A stretch of 64,000 nucleotides of DNA, taken from the NCBI GenBank assembly GCA_964484765.1, contig CAZAGI010000010.1:1-64000 (forward strand), read 5' to 3'. This DNA is from DSVQ01 sp964484765 (lineage in GTDB: Bacteria > Planctomycetota > Planctomycetia > Planctomycetales > Planctomycetaceae). This document shows, piece after piece, positions 52,796-61,281 of this stretch (positions are counted from its first letter, which is position 1; each line of letters opens with the position of its first letter). The notes beneath the pieces were generated by a model, which was not told the origin of the DNA, made no database searches, and was given only the letters and a program-made list of their open reading frames with translations. The position numbers and the translations under genes are program-made.

Positions 52796-53560
52796 TCATC
52801 GTGTCGCGCCCGCGGCTTCGGCTTCGTGCCGGTCGATCAGCTCAAAGAATAACGCTTCCATGTCCGGCTGTCCGTATCGGTTCTGCAATTCTGCCATGGA
52901 ACCGATCGCAAGGATGCGCCCCTTGTAGATGATCGCGATCCGATGACAAAGTTTCTCGACCTCGCGCATGATGTGCGTGGAGTAGATGATACATTTCCCC
53001 TGATCGCGCAATCTGCGAATTTCGTCGACGACTTTACGCGCGACGAGCACATCCAGTCCTGAGGTCGGTTCGTCAAAAATGAGGACGGGCGGGTCATGAA
53101 TGATCGTCCGCGCGATCGATACTTTCTGTTTCATTCCAGTCGACATCTTGGAACCGAGCGTATCGCGGATGTCGCGCATCTGGAGTTGATCAAAGAGATG
53201 ATCGATCCGTTCCTCGAGCAGATCTTCAGGAATTCCGTACAACCGGCCGAAATACTGGACCATTTCGTAGGCGGTCATCCGGTCGTAGATGCCGGTGTTG
53301 TTCGACATGAACCCGATACGGGCACGGACTTCCGCGGGTTGGGTCACCACATCATAGCCCGCGACGAGCGCCGTCCCCGATGTCGGCCGGAAGACCGTGC
53401 TCAGAATACGCAAACAGGTCGTCTTGCCTGCGCCATTTGGGCCGAGTAATCCGAAAATCTCGCCCGGTTGGACGTCGAAACTCACACCATCGAGCGCCGT
53501 GAAGCCGCCGTCGTGCCGCAGATCGGCAAAGCGCTTCGAGAGCTGTTCGACGAGAATCAT
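52796..53560 (-). CDS. ABC exporter ATPase (NatA-like)
   Basis: A 254-residue ABC ATPase: Walker A GPNGAGKTT, signature KMSTGMKQKVSIA, Walker B VLIFDEPTSGLDV and H-loop IIYSTHIM. The MSTGMKQK signature is that of NatA-like exporters. It drives the permease-CPBP fusion encoded 91 bases downstream. The start at 53560 is the first ATG in the frame. NatA/NatB in Bacillus exports sodium; here the substrate is not known. Confidence 0.93.
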   Translation of the reverse strand: MILVEQLSKRFADLRHDGGFTALDGVSFDVQPGEIFGLLGPNGAGKTTCLRILSTVFRPTSGTALVAGYDVVTQPAEVRARIGFMSNNTGIYDRMTAYEMVQYFGRLYGIPEDLLEERIDHLFDQLQMRDIRDTLGSKMSTGMKQKVSIARTIIHDPPVLIFDEPTSGLDVLVARKVVDEIRRLRDQGKCIIYSTHIMREVEKLCHRIAIIYKGRILAIGSMAELQNRYGQPDMEALFFELIDRHEAEAAGATR

Positions 53561-53676
53561 AGTCCGCCACTCAAGGGAAACATTGCGGCACCAAAGCTTG
53601 CGCTCTTACGCGGCGATTGGCTTGCGAACAGTCCCTCATCGACGAGACTTTCACACAGATCCTCAAGAAGTCTCGC

Positions 53677-54849
53677 TCAATTCAGCACGGGGAGCAAGGT
53701 CCGTTCGCGCGGTGCCGATTGCAACACATCCGCATGCGGTTCGGGTGAGTCGAGATACTCATAGAAGACGTTCCGTTGGCGGGGACTGTAACCAGCATCC
53801 CGAATGAGCCGGCGAATCATGTCGAGCGTGAGGTGATGCACCGTCCCGGCCTGCGCGACGACGTTTTCCTCAATCATCAAGCTCCCCATGTCATTCGCAC
53901 CGAACATCAGCGCCAACCCGCCAATCTTCTCACCCTGGGTGACCCACGACGATTGAATGTTCGGCACGTTGTCGAGGTACAACCGTGCGACTGCCTGCGT
54001 CTTGAGATATTCGAACGCGCCGGCTTCGGGCAAATGCGACATGTCGACGCCGTCGCTACGGTTATCGAACCACGGGGCTTTGTCCGGGGGCTGACACGTC
54101 CAGCAGATGAACGCCGTGAACCCACCGGTTTCATCTTGCAGTTCGCGGATGCGGTCGAGATGTTCGATCCGCTCGCCAAGTGTTTCCACATGGCCGAACA
54201 TCATCGTCGCGGAGGATTTGCCTCCGAGCTTGTGCCATTCCCGATGGACGTTGAGCCAATCGTCGGTGAGGACTTTCCCGCGCGTGATGAGTTTCCGCAC
54301 GCGGTCGACGAGGATTTCACCGCCGCCCCCCGGAAGACTGCCGAGCCCGGCCGCTTTCAGCCGCTCTAGTACAACTGGCAATGGTTGCTTCGCGATCTTC
54401 GTGAAGAAATGAATCTCCGGCGGGCTGAACGCGTGGATGTTGACCTGCGGGAAATGCTGCTTAATGGTTCGCAGCAAATCTTCGTACCACTCGAATGGCA
54501 ACGTGGGATGCAAGCCGCCCTGCATCAGAATCTGGTCACCGCCGAGTTCAACCGTTTCCTGAATCTTTTGCAGGATGACTTCGGTCGACAGCACATACGC
54601 TTCGGCATGTTTCACCGGGCGGTAGAACGCGCAGAAGTCGCACACTGCCGCGCAAACGTTGCTATAGTTGATGTTGCGGTCGATGTTGTACGTGCGGTAC
54701 GGCTCGGGATGCAGCCGGCGCGTGACGGCATCCGCCGCGGCGCCAATCGCCGTCAGATCGTGCGACTCGAGCAGCGCCACGCCTTCAGCAGGCGTCAACC
54801 GCTCACCGGCGACCGCCTTATCCAACACGCGCGAGATTGCGGAAGACAA
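53677..54849 (-). CDS. mqnC: cyclic dehypoxanthinyl futalosine synthase
   Basis: A 390-residue radical SAM enzyme of the futalosine menaquinone pathway; it cyclises dehypoxanthine futalosine. The cluster motif CxxxCxxC is Cys66, Cys70, Cys73 in NVCAAVCDFCAFYR. Further family stretches are ILMQGGLHPTLPFEWYEDLL, GLGSLPGGGGEILVDRVR and FGANDMGSLMIEENVV. The start is a TTG at 54849, with an AAGGAG ribosome binding site 7 bases upstream; it overlaps the end of mqnA by 32 bases. Both genes are therefore co-translated. Confidence 0.95.
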   Translation of the reverse strand: MSSAISRVLDKAVAGERLTPAEGVALLESHDLTAIGAAADAVTRRLHPEPYRTYNIDRNINYSNVCAAVCDFCAFYRPVKHAEAYVLSTEVILQKIQETVELGGDQILMQGGLHPTLPFEWYEDLLRTIKQHFPQVNIHAFSPPEIHFFTKIAKQPLPVVLERLKAAGLGSLPGGGGEILVDRVRKLITRGKVLTDDWLNVHREWHKLGGKSSATMMFGHVETLGERIEHLDRIRELQDETGGFTAFICWTCQPPDKAPWFDNRSDGVDMSHLPEAGAFEYLKTQAVARLYLDNVPNIQSSWVTQGEKIGGLALMFGANDMGSLMIEENVVAQAGTVHHLTLDMIRRLIRDAGYSPRQRNVFYEYLDSPEPHADVLQSAPRERTLLPVLN

Positions 54850-55711
54850 GATCCACTCCTTGCGGGGCCAGCCCGTTGCGGACGGCCAGTTCGTAAAACC
54901 ACCGCAGCCCGCTCCGTTCCGCGGACTCCATGCGATAATGCAGATTTTCCGTGAGATATTTTTCGGTCACATTCAGCGGCAGCCCAAGCAACGGCGCTTC
55001 TCGCTGCGCGATGTGCTCCAGCCGTTCAACACCCCGATCGCGAGCCGCTTCGAGTGCATCGACCAGTCTTAGCCCCCGGTCAATGACCGGGGGGAAACCG
55101 GCATCGTGGAACGTGATGTCCCCCGGCGATTCGCCGGGGGCTAAGACGGGGCGGGCGACCCACATTGCGAAGACGAACGGCAACCCGGTCCACTCGAACC
55201 ATTCTTCGCCGAGGTCCCATGTGCCGAGAAACTTTTCCTCTGGCGCGAACATGGCCCGATCACCGATGAGCAGGATCGCATCAGCGTCTGTGTCGCGTGT
55301 CGTGTTTCCCAGCGGCAGTGGCTGCAGGTCGGGGAAGACACCATAGCGCTCTGCCAGCAGAATCCGCGCGAGCGTGGCACTGGTGCGCGATCCCTGATCC
55401 AGCGCCAACGTGCGGATTTCACCCCACGGTTTTCGCGAGTAAAGTTTCACGCTCAGCACCGGTCCGCGCGCGGCGACGCACGCATCCGAGACGATCTCGT
55501 AGTTCTTCCCGCGGAAATACTCCACAGACGGAATGAGCGCGACATCGAGTCGGCCTGCCGTCAGCTCATCCGCGAGGCGACTCGGAAAGTCGAGCCGCAG
55601 CTCCGCATCTGGCAGCAGTCCGGGCAAATCTTCCAGCAACGGCTTGGAGTTCAGGTACGAAACTCCGCCGATGCGTAACCGTTCGGTCATTCCAGCCATT
55701 CGATTAAACAT
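54818..55711 (-). CDS. mqnA: chorismate dehydratase with palindrome insertion
   Basis: A 297-residue chorismate dehydratase, the first step of the futalosine pathway to menaquinone. Family stretches are GGVSYLNSKPLLEDL, GRLDVALIPSVEYFRG and LALDQGSRTSATLARILL. About 26 residues (LAPGESPGDITFHDAGF then PPVIDRGLR) after FVFAMWVARPV have no counterpart in the family, which continues directly into the helix DALEAARDRG. They coincide exactly with a 78-base palindrome pair, listed separately. The ATG at 55711 has GAGGT 8 bases upstream. The gene overlaps mqnC by 32 bases. Confidence 0.93.
   Translation of the reverse strand: MFNRMAGMTERLRIGGVSYLNSKPLLEDLPGLLPDAELRLDFPSRLADELTAGRLDVALIPSVEYFRGKNYEIVSDACVAARGPVLSVKLYSRKPWGEIRTLALDQGSRTSATLARILLAERYGVFPDLQPLPLGNTTRDTDADAILLIGDRAMFAPEEKFLGTWDLGEEWFEWTGLPFVFAMWVARPVLAPGESPGDITFHDAGFPPVIDRGLRLVDALEAARDRGVERLEHIAQREAPLLGLPLNVTEKYLTENLHYRMESAERSGLRWFYELAVRNGLAPQGVDLVFRNLARVG
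55068..55145. repeat. 78-bp palindrome pair inserted in mqnA (REPIN-like)
   Basis: The block begins CTTAG (55068-55072) and ends CTAAG (55141-55145). Just inside are two near-perfect palindromes: CCCCCGGTCA-A-TGACCGGGGG (55073-55093) and CCCCCGGCGA-T-TCGCCGGGGG (55120-55140), with 26 bases between. The total is 78 bases, exactly 26 codons, so mqnA stays open. The whole thing is symmetric like two REP sequences facing each other. It is translated as LAPGESPGD and so on. Confidence 0.85.
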
Positions 55712-55795
55712 CGTTCAACACCTCGCGTCCCGGTCTCTGCCGGGAACGCCCGAAATCGTATTCAAGCAGGTTTGTGAGTTGGCGGGTAGTCAGTT

Positions 55796-55898
55796 GTCGC
55801 CCTGTCGCTCCGCGACAGGATAGCCGTCGGTCATAAGTGTTGGATCACTTTCTGAATCGCACGTTTGCGGACAATGGCTTTTCTGTCGCGGAGCACAG
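55796..55898. repeat. palindromic repeat and degenerate copy upstream of hom
   Basis: CCTGTCGC-TCC-GCGACAGG (55801-55819) is a hairpin with 8-base arms. The preceding GTCGC makes the 13-mer GTCGCCCTGTCGC that also occurs at 14514. A second, inverted copy lies at 55883-55898 as CTGTCGCGGAGCACAG, missing one base of the symmetric form. The two together with 63 bases between could be one REPIN-like element in the gap between divergent mqnA and hom. Confidence 0.65.
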
Positions 55899-56010
55899 GG
55901 CTACCGTGGCGTTGCTTGCCTCCCCATCGGCGGTTTACCATGCCGGTCTCATACCGAAAGAACCGTGTTCGCGGCAGGAAATTAACCGCGGCGATTGTAG
56001 AAGGCGATCG

Positions 56011-57324
56011 ATGTCGATGGCTCCGTTGAATTTGGGATTAATCGGGCTGGGGAACGTCGGCACCGGAGTGGCGAAAATTCTGACGGAGCAGGCCGCCCGC
56101 ATCACCCGCCGCGCCGGTCGTCCTGTGGTGATTCGCAAGGCGGTGGTGCGTGATCCATCAAAAGCCCGCGATGTCACTCTTCCGGCGGGCGGCATCACGA
56201 CCGATCTGCCGGCCATGATCCGTGATCCCGAGATTCACGTGGCCGTTGAGTTGATGGGCGGAGTGAAGGCCGCCCGGGAAATTGTGCTGACTTGTCTCGA
56301 AGCCGGCAAAGACGTCGTCACGGCCAACAAAGCGCTGTTGTGCGAGCACGGCGACGAGATCTTTCACACGGCTCGCAAGCTCGGCCGCACAGTCGCGTTT
56401 GAAGCCGCCGTCGCCGGGGGGATACCGATCATTGCCGCCGTCGGGCAATCGATGGCCGCAAACCAGCTGCAGCAACTCCAGGCGATTCTGAATGGCACGA
56501 GCAATTACATCTTGAGCCAGATGCTCCTCAAACAGGAGTCGTATGCCACGGCGCTGAAAGGGGCGCAGGATCTCGGTTTCGCGGAGGCTGACCCCGCGCT
56601 CGATGTCAACGGGACCGATGCCGCCCAGAAGCTCGGATTGCTGGTGCAGCTCGCATGGGGAACAAAAATCCCGACGACGGCGTTTCATGTGTCCGGCATT
56701 GATCGGCTCGAGCAGACCGACATCCGTTACGCGACCGAGTTGGGATACACGATTAAACTGCTGGCGAATGCCCGGTCCGTACACAACAAATTGCAGGTGA
56801 GCGTGCGACCAACGCTGATCCGCAAAGATCGCCCGCTGGCAGGGATTCACGGACCGTTCAATGCGATTCTGTTGGATGGTGATGTGGTGGGCAATGTCTG
56901 GTTCTCAGGCCGCGGTGCCGGGCAGATGCCGACGGCGTCCGCGGTCACCGCCGATATCATCGACATGGCCATTGGCCGGGCGCAACTCACCTTCAAACGG
57001 CTCGATCTGTGGGGCGAAACACCGCCGGTTGCGGTCTTGCCGGAAGCGGAATCGGTCAGCCGGTTCTACCTGCGGCTCGCTGTGGAAGATCGTCCACATG
57101 TGATGGCCGACGTGACCGACATTCTCGGACGCCACGGCATCAGTCTGGCATCGGTGGTGCAGCCCGAAGCGCCGGAGTTTGAAGGAACGGCTGAGGTACC
57201 GGTGGTGCCGCTGATCATCATGACTCACAAAACCACGGCGGGACAACTGGCGGCCGCGGATCGGGATCTCGCAAAGTTGAGCACGGTCCGTGATCCGCAT
57301 GTCTGCCTGGCCGTCGCGGATTAA
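56011..57324 (+). CDS. hom: homoserine dehydrogenase
   Basis: A 437-residue enzyme reducing aspartate semialdehyde to homoserine on the way to threonine and methionine. The NAD(P) site is GLIGLGNVGTGVAKIL; the catalytic domain has DVVTANKALLCEHGDEI, FEAAVAGGIPII, NGTSNYILSQM and DLGFAEADPALDVNGTDAAQKLG. The end has an ACT domain (YLRLAVEDRPHVMADVTDILGRHGISLASVV), for feedback inhibition. The ATG at 56011 has AAGG 7 bases upstream; the longer frame from 55837 is unlikely. ispF follows 20 bases later. Confidence 0.97.
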   Translation: MSMAPLNLGLIGLGNVGTGVAKILTEQAARITRRAGRPVVIRKAVVRDPSKARDVTLPAGGITTDLPAMIRDPEIHVAVELMGGVKAAREIVLTCLEAGKDVVTANKALLCEHGDEIFHTARKLGRTVAFEAAVAGGIPIIAAVGQSMAANQLQQLQAILNGTSNYILSQMLLKQESYATALKGAQDLGFAEADPALDVNGTDAAQKLGLLVQLAWGTKIPTTAFHVSGIDRLEQTDIRYATELGYTIKLLANARSVHNKLQVSVRPTLIRKDRPLAGIHGPFNAILLDGDVVGNVWFSGRGAGQMPTASAVTADIIDMAIGRAQLTFKRLDLWGETPPVAVLPEAESVSRFYLRLAVEDRPHVMADVTDILGRHGISLASVVQPEAPEFEGTAEVPVVPLIIMTHKTTAGQLAAADRDLAKLSTVRDPHVCLAVAD

Positions 57325-57344
57325 CCTCCCAGGGAATCCTTTCG

Positions 57345-57878
57345 TTGACCATTCCGCCCGTTCGCATCGGTCTTGGCCATGATCGGCATCGATTGGTGCC
57401 GGGCAAGCCGCTGATTCTTGGCGGCGTGACGATTCCGTTTGATCGCGGTCTGGACGGACACAGTGACGCGGATGTGTTGTTGCACGCGATCACCGATGCG
57501 CTGCTCGGGGCGCTCGCACTGGGCGACATTGGCGAATGGTTTCCGAACACCGATCCGCAATGGGCGGGGGCCGATTCTGCGGTTTTTGTGAAAGCGGCGA
57601 TTGAAGAAATCCGTCGGCGTGGCTGGGAGATTGCAAACATTGATGCGACGGTTCACGCGGAAAAGCCGAAGTTGTCGCCGCACAAACGGGCCATGGCGGA
57701 AAGCGTTGCGAGCTTGCTTGGCATCGCGCGCGAGCAGATCAACGTCAAAGCGAAAACCGGCGAGAAAGTCGGGCCGATCGGTCGTGAAGAAGCGATTGAC
57801 GCCGACGCGGTCGTGCTTTTGATCCGTGCTGAACTTGCTCCCACGGTCTGCGTGGGAACGGGAAGTCTCGCTCCCTGA
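57345..57878 (+). CDS. ispF: 2-C-methyl-D-erythritol 2,4-cyclodiphosphate synthase
   Basis: A 177-residue enzyme of the non-mevalonate isoprenoid pathway. Metal ligands are Asp13 and His15 in GLGHDRHRL and His47 in GHSDADVLLHAITDALLGA. The catalytic end reads VKAKTGEKVGPIGREEAIDADAVVLL. The start is a TTG at 57345 with AGGGA 9 bases upstream, and lies 20 bases after hom, so the two are probably co-transcribed. The last about 15 residues (LAPTVCVGTGSLAP) extend beyond the usual family end. Confidence 0.97.
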   Translation: MTIPPVRIGLGHDRHRLVPGKPLILGGVTIPFDRGLDGHSDADVLLHAITDALLGALALGDIGEWFPNTDPQWAGADSAVFVKAAIEEIRRRGWEIANIDATVHAEKPKLSPHKRAMAESVASLLGIAREQINVKAKTGEKVGPIGREEAIDADAVVLLIRAELAPTVCVGTGSLAP

Positions 57879-57896
57879 CGATCGTGGCTCTGACGG

Positions 57897-58445
57897 TTAC
57901 GCTTCCCATTCGATCAGCGATTGTGTTTTCACAATCGCGCAGTGATCGGGGAACGTGTGGTAGGCGTGGATAATTGTTGAATTCCGCGTGAGCTCCAGCC
58001 GTACAAGGCTGAGCGCTCCGGGCGCAAATCGGCTCAGAGTCGGAAACTCGTGTGACAGATCGGCTTTTTCGCAATCTTCGTGCAGCTCGTCGTGCATCCG
58101 CAGGAACAGGTCCGGCTCGAGCGTCTCAAGCTGGCATCCCACGTCGTACCGCAGTGTGGGTGAGAAGGCCATCGAGCGCATCCGGCAACCGCGAACTTTG
58201 TGATCGAGAATGCAGCTCTGCTGGGGCAGCAACCGATCTTTCTCGGCGAGGGTTTCCGTGATGAAGCGCTGGTCCCAGCGCCAGGTCCAGGTGTGTCCCG
58301 ACGGACAGAGTTGAACCGCGACGCGAATCTCGCCGCTCTGCACGATGAGTCCCGCCGGAGTATCAAACAATTCCGGATGCAGCGGGCGCGGGAACAGCCG
58401 CAGCATCAGGGTTGAGACATCGGGACGAGCAAAGCGGACGGACAT
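57897..58445 (-). CDS. DUF2617 family protein
   Basis: A 182-residue soluble protein matching DUF2617: MSVRFARPDVS and LFPRPLHPELFD near the start, then LCPSGHTWTWRW and QQSCILDHKVRGC, ending STIIHAYHTFPDHCAIVKTQS. The family, known from actinobacteria and planctomycetes, has no known function. No signal peptide. The gene is convergent with ispF (18 bases apart) and divergent from the DUF1501 gene. Confidence 0.85.
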   Translation of the reverse strand: MSVRFARPDVSTLMLRLFPRPLHPELFDTPAGLIVQSGEIRVAVQLCPSGHTWTWRWDQRFITETLAEKDRLLPQQSCILDHKVRGCRMRSMAFSPTLRYDVGCQLETLEPDLFLRMHDELHEDCEKADLSHEFPTLSRFAPGALSLVRLELTRNSTIIHAYHTFPDHCAIVKTQSLIEWEA

Positions 58446-58733
58446 AGTTGGCTCGGAAGTGCCTCGCGGTCACCACACTTTCGATTATAAGCGGCGGCGA
58501 AGCGCGAACAACCGATCGGGCACGAACTTGCTCACATTCTGTCCGACACGTCTTTCCGGCGGATTGACAAATCACCGCGCGGCGTTCTTGATCGCAACGC
58601 ACCAGTGATGCCACGTCAACTTGCCTCTCGTGGTGAGAATCGGCATATGATAGAAGTCGATGCCCGCCATCATGAACGCCGTGCCGCTCACAACGATTCT
58701 CGTTCGCGTGCGGATAAAGAAGGTGCGATAGCG

Positions 58734-60134
58734 ATGTTAGACGACCTCCGAATCTCACGCCGGGAATGGCTGCAGCGTTGTGGTGCCGGGTGCGGTGCGG
58801 TTGGACTAGCCACTTTGCTGGCGGACGACCGGGCTTTGGCTGCGACACCGCCCGATCCCCTCGCCCCACGATCTCCCTTGCTGCCGGCGAAAGCCCGGCA
58901 CGTCGTGCATCTCTTCATGAACGGCGGTCCGAGTCATGTCGATACGTTTGATCCCAAACCGGTGCTGACGCAGTACCACGGCAAGACTTTGCCGATGCCC
59001 AATCTCCGCACGGAACGCAAAACCGGACATGCGATGGGATCACCCTTCACGTTCCAGAAATACGGTGAAAGCGGTATCGAAGTCAGTGAGTTGTTCACAA
59101 AAACCGCGGCCCATATCGATGACATCGCCGTGGTCCGGTCGATGTATGCCGATGTGCCCAATCATGAACCGTCGCTATTGATGATGAACTGCGGCGACGG
59201 GCGGCTGCCACGGCCGAGCATGGGCGCGTGGGTGACTTATGCACTCGGGTCCGAAAATCGCAATCTGCCGGGATTCGTGGTGATGTGTCCGGGCGGCTAT
59301 CCGATTGTCGCGACGCAGAACTGGCGGTCATCTTTCCTGCCGGGCGCGTGTCAAGGGACGTATCTCGACACGCAACATGCCGATGTCGAGAAGTTGATTG
59401 CGAACATTCACAATCCCCGGTGGACGCGCGAAGAACAACGTGCCGAACTCGACCTGGTGCAGGCCCTGAATGCCCAGTACGCCGCGAATCGTCCTGGCGA
59501 TGCGGCACTGGAGGCCCGCATCCAGTCCTTCGAACTGGCCTACCGGATGCAGCGTGAGGCGACCGACGCGTTTGACCTGAAGCAGGAAACCGCGGCCACT
59601 CAGGCTGCCTATGGAACCAGTACGCATGGGCGGCAATTGCTGCTGACACGCCGCCTCATTGAGCGCGGCGTGCGGTTCATTCAGGTCTGGAGCGGGGCGG
59701 GACAACCGTGGGACAACCACGACAGTCTGGCGAAGCAGCACAAGGATCTGGCCGCCGGATGGGATGGCCCGATTGCGGCCTTCCTCGCCGATTTGAAGCA
59801 GCGTGGTTTGTTCGATTCGACGCTCATTCTCTGGGGAGGCGAATTCGGTCGCACGCCGGTCGCTGAGTTTCCGTCATTGAGTGGCCGCGACCACAACCAT
59901 TACGGCTTCACCTGTTGGTTGGCCGGGGGCGGCGTGAAAGGCGGGCAGGTTTACGGCGGAACGGATGAAGCCGGTTTCCGTGCCGTGGACAAGCCGGTTC
60001 ATGCGCACGATCTGCATGCGACGATGTTGCGGCTCCTGGGCTTTGATCACGAACGCCTCACGTTTCGCGTCGCCGGGCGCGATTTCCGCCTCACTGACGT
60101 TCACGGCCAAGTCATCCATGATCTGATCGCATAG
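58734..60134 (+). CDS. Tat-exported DUF1501 protein
   Basis: A 466-residue protein with a twin-arginine signal (ISRREWLQRCGAGCGAVGLATLL). The DUF1501 core has VVHLFMNGGPSHVDTFDPKPVL, RSMYADVPNHEPSLLMMNCG, LLLTRRLIERGVRFIQVWSG, LILWGGEFGRTPVAE and DHNHYGFTCWLAGGGVKGG, with the conserved His/Asp residues of alkaline-phosphatase-like sulfatase relatives. Highly expanded in planctomycetes, often paired with a DUF1549 protein; no such partner is here. The ATG at 58734 places the Tat motif within the first 10 residues. Confidence 0.93.
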   Translation: MLDDLRISRREWLQRCGAGCGAVGLATLLADDRALAATPPDPLAPRSPLLPAKARHVVHLFMNGGPSHVDTFDPKPVLTQYHGKTLPMPNLRTERKTGHAMGSPFTFQKYGESGIEVSELFTKTAAHIDDIAVVRSMYADVPNHEPSLLMMNCGDGRLPRPSMGAWVTYALGSENRNLPGFVVMCPGGYPIVATQNWRSSFLPGACQGTYLDTQHADVEKLIANIHNPRWTREEQRAELDLVQALNAQYAANRPGDAALEARIQSFELAYRMQREATDAFDLKQETAATQAAYGTSTHGRQLLLTRRLIERGVRFIQVWSGAGQPWDNHDSLAKQHKDLAAGWDGPIAAFLADLKQRGLFDSTLILWGGEFGRTPVAEFPSLSGRDHNHYGFTCWLAGGGVKGGQVYGGTDEAGFRAVDKPVHAHDLHATMLRLLGFDHERLTFRVAGRDFRLTDVHGQVIHDLIA

Positions 60135-60242
60135 ATCACCGCTGGCGGTTTCGCGCCGTGTGCCCCGTTCCACGCAAACTCCGGTTTTTCTTGTTACAAT
60201 CCCCGCTGAAAACGCCAGAACACGAAATTGAGCCGGACGATA

Positions 60243-61187
60243 ATGTTGGGTGTAGTGCATGGGTGGGATGTTCCCGAAGCTTGGCGCTCGGGATATGTCA
60301 CCATCGGAAATTTTGATGGCGTCCATCGCGGTCATCAGGCGTTGTTTCAGCGGCTTACGGCCACAGCCCGAGCGGTGGGTGCCCCGACCATCGCGGTCAC
60401 GTTCGACCCACCACCGCTGGCGCTCTTGCGTCCCGAGGCGTTGCCTCCGCGACTCACAACCATCGAGCAACGGGTGGAACTCATCCGCCACTTCGGTGTG
60501 GACGGCGTCTGGATTCTCCCGACCACCTGGGATTTATTACGACTGACAGCCGAGGAATTCTTTCAGCGCGTGGTGACCGACCAGCTGGCGGCGCGGGGGC
60601 TGATGGAGGGCCCTAACTTCTACTTCGGACGTGATCGCGGCGGGACGGTTGAGGTCCTGCGTCAGCTCTGCGATGCCCAACACATCGCGCTCGACGTCAT
60701 TCAACCGGTGCAAATCGATGGGGAATGGGTCTCGTCGAGCGCGATCCGCGCGGCATTAATCGGCGGCGACATCAATGCTGCAGGACAGCAATTGGGGCAT
60801 CCGTATCGGCTCAGCGGAGATGTCGTGGACGGCGCCCATCGCGGGCGGACCCTGGGATTTCCGACTGCCAATCTCGACCATGTCGACACCGTCATTCCGG
60901 GACATGGCGTCTATGCGGCGCGCAGCGTCGTCGGCGGAAGCACGTACGCGGCTGCGGTTCATATTGGACCGAATCCCACATTTGATGAAGGTGCTGCAAA
61001 GATCGAAGTCCATCTGCTCGATTTCTCCGGCGATCTTTATGGGGCGCGCCTGGACGTGGATCTTATCGACCGTGTGCGTCCCGTCCAGCGGTTTGGGTCG
61101 ATCGACGAACTCCTTGCGCAGTTGCGTGTCGATGTGGAATTTGTGAGAAATCGCGTAGGCCGGGCAGAATCGGGAAACTCCGCTTGA
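60243..61187 (+). CDS. ribF: bifunctional riboflavin kinase / FAD synthetase
   Basis: A 314-residue enzyme making FMN and FAD from riboflavin. The N-terminal nucleotidyltransferase has GYVTIGNFDGVHRGHQALF and FGRDRGGTVEVL; WVSSSAIRAALIGGD marks its end. The C-terminal flavokinase has GDVVDGAHRGRTLGFPTANL and GVYAARSVVGG, then IEVHLLDFSGDLYG. The ATG at 60243 is used; a TTG at 60228 is possible. It lies about 110 bases after the DUF1501 gene. No FMN riboswitch is recognisable upstream. Confidence 0.96.
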   Translation: MLGVVHGWDVPEAWRSGYVTIGNFDGVHRGHQALFQRLTATARAVGAPTIAVTFDPPPLALLRPEALPPRLTTIEQRVELIRHFGVDGVWILPTTWDLLRLTAEEFFQRVVTDQLAARGLMEGPNFYFGRDRGGTVEVLRQLCDAQHIALDVIQPVQIDGEWVSSSAIRAALIGGDINAAGQQLGHPYRLSGDVVDGAHRGRTLGFPTANLDHVDTVIPGHGVYAARSVVGGSTYAAAVHIGPNPTFDEGAAKIEVHLLDFSGDLYGARLDVDLIDRVRPVQRFGSIDELLAQLRVDVEFVRNRVGRAESGNSA

Positions 61188-61281
61188 CGCCCGATGCGGA
61201 ATCGGCAGAATCGGCCGCGATGGTCTGATATTACGCGCGAGCACAGGCTTCAACATTGGATCGCGGACAGGGTAGATCGCC

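Noticed and set aside
53561..53676. Possible second gene between natA-like and mqnC
   Set aside because: Only short frames without ribosome binding sites; the stretch is the intergenic gap.
60135..60242. Possible FMN riboswitch upstream of ribF
   Set aside because: The gap is only 108 bases and lacks the conserved RFN segments; ordinary leader.
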